Shown here in pieces: positions 1 to 12,400 of a stretch of DNA of 44,090 nucleotides. Each line of letters opens with the position of its first letter. Position 1 is the first letter of the stretch. A program made the translations under genes and the position numbers. The notes beneath the pieces are model-generated. The model ran no database searches, was not told where the DNA came from, and saw nothing but the letters and a program-made list of their open reading frames with translations. The DNA is from an uncultured Clostridia bacterium. GTDB lineage: Bacteria; Bacillota; Clostridia; Christensenellales; UBA1242. Location of the stretch: positions 100,474 through 144,563 of the forward strand of contig CANRIT010000002.1 in the NCBI GenBank assembly GCA_947630745.1, read 5' to 3'.

Positions 1-8
1 TTTTATTA

Positions 9-147
9 TTTTGTCGAAAAAGACTTACTTATATTTTGTCGAAATTATTTTACCGCTAAGACTGATTTTCATTTTTTTTATTTTATCTTTTGTCGAAATT
101 ATTTTTACTTTTTGTCGAAAATGAGTTAGTTTTTTATTTTGTCGAAA
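9..147. repeat. Five copies of TTTTGTCGAAA (each containing the 7-mer TGTCGAA)
   Basis: Exact copies at 9-19, 34-44, 88-98, 110-120 and 137-147, all in the same orientation. Confidence 0.9.
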
Positions 148-162
148 GTTATTTTGGATAAG

Positions 163-190
163 AAAAAACTCTGCACAAGGCAGAGTTTTA
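163..190 (-). terminator. Rho-independent terminator downstream of acpP
   Basis: Perfect inverted repeat AAAACTCTGC(165-174)-ACAAG-GCAGAGTTTT(180-189), followed by a T tract on the minus strand. Confidence 0.85.
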
Positions 191-192
191 AA

Positions 193-420
193 TTACTTTT
201 TTTGTTTTTTGATGTATTCAACAATGTCCCCAACAGTTTTCATTTTGGTTGCATCTTCGTCAGGCAAAGAAATGCCAAATTCATCTTCAAATGCCATAAT
301 AAGTTCAACCACATCAAGGCTGTCCGCACCTAAATCTTCCACCAAATTGGTTTTAAGTGTAATGGAATCCTTTTTTTTGTTTAACTTATCTGCTATAAGG
401 GCAATAATTTTATCTTCCAT
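193..420 (-). CDS. acpP: Acyl carrier protein
   Basis: 75-aa ORF with the canonical phosphopantetheine attachment context DLGADSLDVVELIMAFEDEFG; GGAG-type RBS upstream on the minus strand. Confidence 0.97.
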   Translation of the reverse strand: MEDKIIALIADKLNKKKDSITLKTNLVEDLGADSLDVVELIMAFEDEFGISLPDEDATKMKTVGDIVEYIKKQKK

Positions 421-487
421 TGCATCCTCCTAAATATATTGTACCAAAAATCCAAAATTAAGTAAAGTAATTGCAAGCATATTTTAA

Positions 488-3400
488 TTAATAAAATTGA
501 TGAATGCTTCTGAATTGCCCAGTAATGTAAAGCCCCACATATCCATTAACAGAAGTGAAGTCTGGAGTAGCATATGATAATATATCTCTTAAAGCATAAG
601 GTGCTTTGCCTGAATTGAATTTATTGTAAGAAAAATTTTCAAAGAAAATCCTAGTAGCATAACCAAACAATCCGCCACAACATCCTCCACCATTAGGGTT
701 TTCACCTCTACATAAATCATTTATGTATGGGAATAGTTTATCGCCGTCAAGGAAAACTGTTTCCAAGTTACTGCAATAGTCAAATGCATGTGCGGCTATA
801 TAATTAACATTTCTTGGAATGCGTATACCATATATGTTAGAATATGCAAATGCATAAGAACCAATTCTTTCAAGCTTTGTACAAACACTCAAATCCAATC
901 CATCTTCATAATCACTATTATTCACCGCCATTCGACAATAAGATAAATATTGACAATTTAGGAATGCACCATCGCCTATAATTCTTAGTTGACATTCATC
1001 TATATTATTCCAATTCGCGAAGATTATGCGTGCAATATCGGTATTCATAAAAGCATAATTACCGATTGTCTTTAATGAATACGGTAAGACAATTTCTCCA
1101 ATGTTAGTAATATTAGTACAGTTCGCAAATGCATTATTACCTATACTCTCTAAATTATGAGGGAAAATGATTTGACTACCATTATATAGATTAGAATTTG
1201 CGAACGCGCCATCGCCAATTGTTGTTAAATTTGCACATTCTTCAAAAATGTTTATACTATTTATATTAATACATTTATAGAAAGCGTATTTACCAAGTGT
1301 TTTTAATTGGCTTCCTTTTTCGAAGTCGACATAATTTAAATTAGAATACTCTTCAGGTGTGCTGAATGCGTAGTCACCGATTGACTTGATTGTTTTTGGG
1401 ATATATAAATAATAAAAGTCTGAATTATAGAATGCATAATCACCAATTGACACAACTGGCTCGCCCATATATTCGTCTGGAATATTCAGTTCTCCGTAAT
1501 AATCTTCTTTTGCCTTGCTAAGCTCCCAACCTCCATTGTAGGTATCATAGATAAATTCAAACTCTGACTCTTCCATCTGTCCCCAAATGAACAAATAGTA
1601 ATTGCCAGCAGCCTCAGTCCTTGTTGTATCAGTATAGATAAAGTTGTTGCGATAATTATCCGCAATTGTTTTTGGAATAAGAACTTGTTTTGCCGACTGC
1701 AAAAGATTGCCGCATGAATCCCTATCAGCTATTTCTCTATAAATTGTATCACTATCTATTGTGACTTTGGTTGGCGTGTAATAAGATTCGAACATGTCGT
1801 AACCAATAGATTTAACTGATGAAGGAATGTAAATTTCATATGGATTAGTGCCATAGAATGCTCTCGCTCCAATTGTTTCCAACTTTGAGAATCTGCTGAT
1901 TTTTATAAATACTGCATTTGTACATCCTTCAAATGCGTTATTGTTAATTTCTTTTACATTGTTACCAATTGTGATTGATGTTATATCATCGCGTCCTTCA
2001 AACGCAGAGTTACTTATTGCTAGTACCTTGTAACCTAAATATGTATCAGGTATAACGCATTCTCTTGGTCTGCCCCTATACTTAAAGCCTTCAATTTGCC
2101 AACCATCCAAATCATATCTCCACGCATAATTAAATGTTGAATCTGCCAACCAAAAATCATAAATATCGTCACATTGTTGGCCGAACCAATAAGTACCATC
2201 TTCAAGGAGACTGCTATAATTATCATCTACAATATTACCTGGCACTGTGATCTTTTTCGCGTTCGTTATTAATTTACCACAGGAGTTAGAATCCACCAAT
2301 GCTATAAACACTTCTTTACTTTTAATTGTTACAGTGGCAAGTTTGTTACAGCCTGCAAAGGCTTGGCTGCCAATGGTCGAAATGTTTGCGCCAATGGTAA
2401 TTGATTTAATGTTGGTGTTGTTTGCAAATGTTCTTGCTGCAATTCCCTTCACTGCATAGCCTTCGTAACTATCTGGGATGACCACATCTTCCATAACCTT
2501 GTCAGTTGCAAAACCAGTAACTTCCCAGCCTTCCAAATCTTCATTCCACGCAAACGTAAAGTCTGTTGCCTCAGTAGCCTTTCTAAACTCGTAATTATCG
2601 CCCGCTGGAATCTTAATAAATTTACCTGAATTTTCCAAATACTCGCTTTGGTAACTATCCGCAATGCCCTTAGGCACAATAATCGTAGTTGCGTAATTTA
2701 ATAGACTTCCGCAATCGGTTTGTGTTTTCAACGCCTTGAAGACTTCTATGCTGTTAATAGTAATAGTTTGCAAATCTGTGCAGCGATAAAATGCATTTGA
2801 CCCAATACTATTTACATTTGCAGGAATTGTTATTTCTAGTAATTCGCAACTATTAAATGCATATTCCCTAATTGTTGTTAAACTGTTTGGCAAAGTGATT
2901 TCTATAAGTCCAGAACCCATAAATGCGTCTTTGCTAATTTCAGTTAAGCCTTCACCAAGTGTTATTCCATACAATCCAACAGCATACTCAAATGCGCCTT
3001 CGCCAAGTTTTGTTATTTTTGTAGATTCAACTTCTATATGGCCTTTGAAGCTTCGGAATGCTTCATAGCCAATTTCTGTAACATTTTCTGGAATGACGAT
3101 TTCGCTTATATCATCGCCCCAACCTATACTAGCACCAATAACTTGCAAACTATTTGGCAAATTAATTTCTTGTAAAGCGCCAAACACAAATGCGCCGTCG
3201 CCAATTGATTTTAAGCCTTCTTCAAAGTTAATGATTTTAACATCTTTTATGAATGTTAAAGCGTAGGAACAAAGGTCAACCACATCTGCTGGAACAGTTA
3301 TTTCATTTTCAAATGCCGCCCCATTGATTGTAAATTTAAAATTTTCAGGATGAAGAATTGCCTCCATTAACAAATCGCTTGAATTATCTAAAAGTGACAT

Positions 3401-6400
3401 AGCATAATAATGGCATGCCAAATTCATATCCTCACCATATTTGCTAAGGTCTACACCTTTAAACCATTCTGTTAATGAACCAATAAAGTCAAATTCTCTT
3501 ATTGTTGTGATGCCAGCGAATGGTGAATTCTCACTCGAATCTATTTCTCCTGATTCCGACACACTTACCAAACATACATCAATCATATTAGTAGAATAAG
3601 TGAGTTTGGTTGCGCTTGTGCAGTTTGCAAATGCCTGCGCTCCAAGTGTAGTTACCGAACGAGGAATTTCAATCTCTGTTAAATTTGTACAATTAGCAAA
3701 TGCCATAGTCGCTATTGTTTGCAAATTAGTAGTGCTCTGGAAGTTGATATGTGTAATGCTACTTCCCAAGAATGCACCGTAATCAATTTCAGTAACATTT
3801 GTATTAATTGTAACATCTGTAATTTTTTTGCAATGGTTAAATGCGCCCGCACTAATCACTGTAACATCTTCTGGGATGACTAAACTGCCTGTAATCTCTT
3901 GACCTTCAATGAATAATGTGCAATCTTCTGATGTTGTTTTGCTAGACATTAACATTACCAACCAATATGATAAATTTTCATATCCAGTGGCGTCTGATTG
4001 CATTATGTTTGTTATAAACTCAGTCATTTCGGCGTTTTTAAAGCCAGTGCACCAGTCGCTTAGCGTGCCGGTAAATTTAAGGGTGCTTAGGGTAACTGTG
4101 TCGTCGAAAATGCCCTTGTCTTGCAAATACAGCGTTGCCAAATTGGATATATTTTTGCCAAAGGTAAGTTCGGTCAGCGCAGTGCAGCCTGCAAATGCAT
4201 TTTCACCAAATGTGGTTACATTTTCGCCTATGGATAAGGTTTTTATGCTTGTTTTGCCTTCAAACGCGGACGCGGCAATTTCAACAACATCGTAGCCCAT
4301 ATATTGGTCTGGAATTGTAAGGTCGGATGGAGATTTGCCATTTTTCAAGCCGTCAACTTTCCACGCTTGCTCGCCGTCCAGCCAGGTGTATATAAGGTCG
4401 GTCGCCTCCGCCTTGGTAAACTCATAATTCTCCCCAACCAGCCGCTTAACAAAGTTATCCAAATTTTCAATGTAACTGCTGTTATACTCGTCCACAATCC
4501 CCTTAGGAACAATTACTGTTTCCGCATTGCTTACAAGGCTGCCACATGAATCACTTTCTGTAATTTTCTTGTAAATAGTTTCGCTGTTAATAATAACTTT
4601 TGTTATGTTGCATGAAGCAAATGCATTTGAATAAATCCATTCAACTGAACTAGGTATGCTAATTTCAGTTAGTTGTGTGCAAGTGGAAAACGCATAACTT
4701 CCAATATATTGCAAAGTCTCTGGTAAAGAAATTTGCCGTAAAGAATTGCAACACGTTCTAAACGCGAAATCGTCAATAGTTTGCAATGAATCAGCATGGC
4801 TAAAATCTACATTTGCTAAATAAACGCAATTAGCGAAAGCATATTTCCCAATAGTTGTTACACTGCTACCAATTACGACATTGATTAGACTAGTATTATT
4901 TTTGCCTGACAAGTTGTAGAACAAATAGGCTGGGATTTTTTGTACTTCTTCGCCAAATGTTACAGTCATGTTATCACCTGACTCATTAAAGATCGATGAG
5001 TATTCTGTTAAATCTTGTAAATTTATTGCATTAAAATTAATTTGCTTTAAATTTTGACATTTATTAAATATATGACCAGGAAGGCTTTCTACATTTTCAC
5101 CAATAGTTAATGTTATGCCACCTTCAGCTAAACTTCCTGTTGTGCCTTTAAATGGCATATGAGTGCCTTGTACATTTGTTGCGTTATAAATTATCTCTTT
5201 TAGACGAATGCAATTACCAAATGCTGCTGGGCCTATAGTTTGCACACCTTCTGGGATTGTGATGGTGGTTATTTGATTACATTCATAGAACGCACTCTCA
5301 CCAATAGTTGTAACAGTCTCTGGAATTGTTACTGAAGCCAAGTTTTTGCATCCATAGAACGCGGCTTCGCCAATCGATTCTAGGCTTGTTGCTTGTCCCC
5401 AATTAACTTCTATTAGACTTTCACAACCAATGAATGCATAATCTCCAATGCTTGTGATGCTAGAACTTAAAATTACGTTTGTAATGTTAGGTGCATCAGA
5501 TGCGTAAGATGTGTGGAACAAATCCGTAGGAATTTTTTGCACTTGATCGCCAAATGTCACAGTAATGCCGTCTTTTGACGCTCCGGCATATTTAAAGGTG
5601 TCCATTGTGGTTAAATCTGCTACATTTATTGAGTTGAAATTTATTTGTGTGATATATTTACTGTCATTAAACATATATGCTGGGATTTTTTCCACATTTT
5701 CGCCAAGTGTTACAGTTAAACTTTCAGCATCACGCCCTGCATTAGTGAAGACATAATTTAATTGTGAAAAATCTTTCACGCTAGTTGCATTATATACAAT
5801 CGATGTCAAACCATAGCAGTCACTAAATGCACTATTTTCTATCGTTTCAACATTTGCCGGAATTGTTATTTCAGTTAAACTTCTGCATCCATAAAAAGCA
5901 CCTTGAACTATAGTTATCAAACTATTTGGTAAATTAATTGTTGATAAGTTGGTGCAATTTTTAAATGCGTAGTAACCTATTTGTGTTATTCCTTCATTTA
6001 GGGTTACATTAGTTAATTCTGTACAATCTTCAAACAAGTCGTCTTGAATTATGGATACCTTATTTGGTATTTCTATAGATTTCAAGCCATAGCAACTGCG
6101 GAAAGCAGAATTTCCAATAGTTGTTACACTGCTTGGCAATACAATTTCTGACAAACCTTTACATGCGTAGAAAGCGTAACTTCCAATTTTTTCCAAACTT
6201 GTGGCTTGTTGCATGTCAACTTCAGACATAGCTGAGCAAAGTTGGAATGCAAAATTTCCAATTGTCGTTAGACTGCTTGGCAACGATATTCTTAACAAAT
6301 TACATTGGCTAAATGCGTAATTGCCAATGGTTTGTAAACTTGTGGCATTTTCAAGGTCAATTTCAGTAAGGCTGGTGCAGGAAGCGAATGCCTTTTCGCC

Positions 6401-9400
6401 GATTGTGGTAAGTTGCGAGTCGGTTAAGGTTGTGCTGGTTAGGTGGGTGCAGTTTTCAAACGCGGAGGCGCCGATTGTTTGTATGTTTGCGCCCATAACC
6501 ACGCTTTCAATTGCGGTGCCTTTAAATGCGCTGTCCTTAATTGCAACCACATTGTAACCCATATAGTCAGCAGGGATTTCAAGTGCGGTTTGCGACTTGC
6601 CCGACTTAAAGCCATCAAGTTGCCAAGCGGACCTATCTTCCAACCAAGTGAAGTTGAAGTCAGAGGCTTCATACTTCCTAAACTCGTAATTCTCGCCCAT
6701 GTCCACCCGCAAGAAGTTGCTGCTATTTTCCAAATATCTGCTATAATAAGTGTCCACAATATCCTTAGGGACAATAACAGTGTTGGCATAGTAAACTAAG
6801 TATTGTTCACTATCGCTATATGAAATTTTTTGATAAATTGTAGCACTTTTAATTGTAACTTTTGTAAGTGAACTGCATCCACTAAATGCTCTAGCCCCGA
6901 TATGTTCAACGGCACTAGGAATAATAATTTCTGGCAATGAAGAACAACCATGAAATGCATAATCGCCAATATTATTAATAGATTCTGGAAGAATAATATT
7001 ATTCAAATTTGAACAACCATAAAATGTGCTGAATGAAATTTCTGTTAACCCATCTGGGATTCTTATCGATTGAAGCCCATAGCAATTTCGGAATGCATTA
7101 TTTTCAATAGTTGTTACACTGCTTGGCAATACAATTTCCGACAAGGCTGTACATTCATAGAAAGCATAATTACCAATTGTTTCCAAGCTTGTGGCTTGTT
7201 GCATATCTATTTCTGCCAATTTAGAACATTCTCCAAATGCATTGATCCCAATAGTTATTACACTACGACCAAGAATTACACTTGTGATTTTAGATGATGA
7301 TGACGTCCAGAATAAATATGCTGGGATGTTTCGCACTTCGTCACCAAATGTCACTGTAATACCATCTCTTGAAGTTCCTGCATCTTTAAAAGTATCCTTT
7401 GTTGTTAAATCTGCCGCATTTATTGAATTGAAATTGATTTGAGTTAAGGAAGTCATATTTTTAAACATATATGCTGGAAGTTTTTGTACATTTTTACCAA
7501 ATGTTAGAGTTAAACTTTCTGCATTTTTCCCCGCACTTTCAAACACACCATAATTTGATGACGTTAAATCTTCCGCACTAATTGCGTTGTAACTAATAGT
7601 TTTTAAGCCATAGCACCTTGCAAATGCTCTATCGCCTAATTTCGAAACGCTTTCAGGAATTGTTACTTCAGTTAAACTTTCGCATTCATAGAATGCTGTA
7701 CTGCCAATTGTTTTAAGGCTAGTTGCTTGCGTTAAGTCTATCTCCGCCAAATTTGTACTTGAGAATGCACTATCGCCTATAGTTTCCAATGTGGTTGGGA
7801 ATGTAACAGAATTTAACCCAGAACATCCATTAAATGCACCACTTCCAATCGATTGAAGTTTAGTTGGTGTTAAATCTAATTCGATTAAACCATAACAACC
7901 ACTGAATGCACTATTGCCAATGCTCGTTATGTTAGAGCCAAAAGTTACGCTTGTAATTTTTGCTGCATGACCCGACCCGTTATAGAACAAATATGCTGGA
8001 ACTGTTTGTACATTTTCGCCAAATATTACTTGTATACCATTATCCCTTGCGGTTCCCGCATCGTAGAAAACTTGACCACCTACATTTTCCACATTTGTGC
8101 TATTGAAATTGATTTGTGAGATATACTCACAATCATAAAACAAATATGTTGGAATCTTTGTTACATCTTCGCCAAATGTTACAGTTAAACTATCTGCGTG
8201 CCATCCTGCATAATCGAATACTTTCGCATCTTTTTGAGTTAAATCGTTAGCATTGGTTGCATTGTAATTAATCAATTTTAAATTATGACAATCTTTAAAT
8301 GCTTGCACTCCTAAATTTACAACATTTGCTGGTATTGTCAATTCAGTAAAGCCAGTACATTTATAGAATGAGAATCTTCCAATGGTTGTAATATTTTCAC
8401 CAATTGTTAATTGCGTTATATCTGCTTTGCCACTAAATGCACTTTCTTTAATTTCAATTACAGGCTTGCCGATGAAGGTGTTTGGAATTATTACATTGTC
8501 GGAAGATTTGCCGCTGGCAAAGCCGTTAACGCGGTAGCCGCCGTCAATAAGGGTTAAATCCAGATACTTATGGGCGACTTCCAAATCAACAGTTACGGCT
8601 TGTTGAACTTTGTAATTGCCGTCTTCGCTAATTGCGCCAGTAACATGCAAGGTGGAAATGGTTTCTGGCTCATCTGGCAAGCTTAAGGTTGACGAAACAG
8701 ATATTACGTCGTTATAACGCAATTTGTCGCCACTTTTTAATTGTCGTTGTGAATTATATTTATCATCACTTGAGCCAGAAACATATAGAACAGATATATA
8801 TTGTTCCATTTCTGGCTGGATGGTAAGGGTAAATTCGACATACTCATCAGTGTAAGACAAGCTGATTGCTGTGTTGTGTTCCAAATTTGTGTTGACCCTA
8901 AACACGCAGCCGCTAACTGAATCTTCACCTTCAGCCAAAGTTAAACCTTCCGCTGTTACGCGTGGATTTTGCTTTTCTTCTGGGGTGGTCCAGGTTACAT
9001 AAAGTTTATCGAAATACGATACATTGCCTTCAACGCCGCTTTCAACCAAATCGCCATTTTCGCTACCTTTATGAACTTGGAAACCAACGCCGTAATCACT
9101 GTAAGTTAAGGTGTAGGTGTTAATCTGTTTTTCATAAGTTATGGCATCGGTGATTTCGCTTTCATGTTTAAGCGCCTTGGCGGATTCGCCATTCAAAACA
9201 TATGAGTTGCCCGCACCCTTAGTGAAGAACATTTCGCTTACATCAAAGTTTTTGGTGATGTGGTAACCTTCTGGCAAAGTTTCAACCGTAATGTGGTAAG
9301 TTTTGCCAAACGAAACAATGTTGTTTTCAATTTGGGTTTCCGTGCCATCTGCGTTGACTTCTTTAACCGTTACGCCTTCTGGGATGGTGAGTGTGTAAGT

Positions 9401-12400
9401 GTTGACATCTTCGCTATATGTGATTGTTGTTTCGCCGTCAACTGTGTGTTCGTAATCGTTAGCAATTTCTTTTTCACCTACCTTGAATGAGATTTTGTGG
9501 TGACCGTCCGTTTCTTTATAAGAAATTTTGATTTTGTCGTTAAAGTGAAGTTTTTGACCTTCGGTGATTGGTGTGCCATCACCCAAATTGCTTGTACCGC
9601 TAATAAAGGTTACAGTTACATTTGCTGGGATTGTGATGCTGTATTCGTGATAGTGCTGGTCATAGTGAGCATAGAATGAAGTGTCTTGTGTGATATTGCT
9701 TAAATCAGTTTCAATATATTCTTCCTTGCTTGTACTCCAACCTTTAAAGGTGTAGTAAATTTCTTTATCCCCTTCACGAGTTGGTGTGCCGTGTGAATAT
9801 TTTGCTGTTCCTTCAAATTCTACATTAACTTCTTCCAATACACTTTCGCCGTCATAATCATAGAAAGTAACCTTAAATTCGTTTCTAATTTCGTTGTAAA
9901 CAATTTTTACATCGCCTTTAACTGTATGTTCATGTCCACTTTCAAATTTTTCACCATTAACTGTAAATGTTTCAATTTTATAGCCTGGAGTGGTGTCACA
10001 TTCAATTGTAATTACATCGTTTAAGTGAAGTTTGTTGCCGTCTTCAAGTGGTTGATTTTCCTTATACTGACTGCTTGTGCCGCGGAGATATTTTACCGTT
10101 ACACGCTCTGGAATGGTTAGGTTGTATTCAATATACTGGTCGGAATAAGTAAGGCTGATTTCGTCCAAGTCATTCAAACTGCTTACTGTAAACACGCAGC
10201 CACTTTCTGTATCTTGACCGCTTGTAAGATTTAAACCAACTGCTGTTATGTGTGGCTTTTCTTTATCTTCTGGAGTGGTCCATGTTACAATAAGTTGTTC
10301 GCCATACGATACATTGCTGGTTACGCCATTCATCACCACATCGCCCGGTTTGCCGTCTTTGTATCTTTGGACGGTCAAATTTTCTGAGAATGTAAGGGTG
10401 TAGGTGTTGATTGCTGTTGCGTACTCGATTGCGTTTTCAATTGTGCCTTTATTTTCCAGCGCGATTGTAGACTCACCATTTAAAACATATGTGTTATCTT
10501 CGCCCGCGCCCTTAGTGAAGAACAATTCGCTAACTTTTAACGGCGTTTCAATATGATAGCCAGCGTCAAGCGCTTTAAGCACAATGTAGTAAGTTTTGCC
10601 AAATGTTACCGTGCCGCCGTCTAAAATTTCCGTGCCATTATTGTCGTTTTCTTTAACCGTTACGCCGTCTGGGATGTTAAAGGTGTAGGTGTTAACATCT
10701 TCAGTGTATGTAATTGTGGTGTTACCTTTAACTGTGTGATGATATTTATTGTTTTCAATTTCCTGCTCGCCCACCTTGAATGAAGTTTTGTGGTGGCCGT
10801 CAGATTCTGTGTAGGTGATTTCAATTTCATCGTTCCAGTGAAGTTTTGCACCATTTTCAACCGTTTTGTTGCTCTCATATTTGTCTGAACTTGAACCACT
10901 AACAAATTTTACGCTTACTTGGTCTGGAATGGTGATGTCATATTCGCGATATTTTTCCGTGTAGTGTGCGTAGAAAGAGGTTTCGCTGGTTATGTTGCTA
11001 AGGTTGGCCGCTACATAACTATCCTTTTGCGAACTCCAACCGTCAAACTCGTAGTAGAATTCGTTCGTTTGACCCCTTGTTGGATTTTGTTTAGTATATG
11101 ATACATCATCGCCATATTCAACAGTGACAGTGTCCCAAACCTTTTTGCCATCGTAATCGTAGAAGGTAACGGTTAGTTTATTTTTAACTTCTTCATAAAC
11201 AATGTTTATGTCGCCTTCAACTTTGTGTGTGTTGCCTGAAACAAAATCGTTTCCGTTGACTGTAAATTTGGATTTTTCATGCCCCTCGGAATGGTTATAC
11301 TCAATTTTAATTACATCGCCCCAGTGGAAGGTTGAATCTGTGGTGATATGAGTTGTGTCGTGCGCGATGTGTGGCGAGCTGTATGAACCTTCTGTTTGTG
11401 TCCTTTCCGATGTGCCAGAAACGTATGTTATGGTTACGCGGTCTGGCGCATTGATTGAAAGTTTGTATTCCCTATACACCTCTGTGTAAACAGCGTACAC
11501 ATCCATATCGCTTGTGATTTTTTCAAGCGAGGTGGTGGTTGTTGCATTTTTGGTTGCGCCCCAGCCTTCAAATGTGTAAGAATATACATTTGTTTGGCCG
11601 CGCGTTGGCTGTACGCCGTTAAACGAAACTGAGTCGCCATGATTTACTTTTGCCTCAATGATTGTTTCGTCACTATTATAGTTGTGGAATTTTACTGTGT
11701 ATTCATTTATTGCTTGCTCATAGTCAATTGTGGTTGCACCTTGTATTGTATAGGTTGTGCCTGGAGTGTGGTCGTTTTGGTTAACTTGCAATTTGGTTTT
11801 ATGATAACCTTCTTGTGGATTGCATGTAATTTCAATTTTATCGTCCACGTGCAATTTTATGGTTTGCTTTGTGTAAGTTTCATTAACTGTGTTGTGTGAC
11901 TGGTGGTTGTCGTTATCTGGCAAGTTTTCGCTACTTGTACCAGACAGATATTTTACATTTACATGTTCTGGAATATTCAACTCATATTCAATATATTTTT
12001 CAGTGAATGTTGGGCTGAATGATTGGTCGCTTGTGATATTATTAAGTTCACCTTCCCAACCTTTAAATATATAGGTAAATTTGGTGGTGGCTGTTCTGCT
12101 TGGTTTTTGTTCGCCAGTAAACTCTGCGTTTTTGCCATGCTCAACATAAACTGTTTGCAATGTTTCGCCATCGTCGTCCAAAAAGTTAACCGTATAAACT
12201 TTTGCGGTTTGCTCATATACTATATTTACAATTTTGTTTGGAATTTCGCCTTCTAGTGTGTAAGTGCCTTCGTTTTCAATGTCCTTGCCATTGACTGTAA
12301 ATTTGCTCTTTTCTTTGCCCTCATCTTCTGTGTAAGTTAATTTAATTGTGTCGCCATAATACAATTTATCGTCCGCAGTTAAAGTGGCTTGTTGTTCGTG

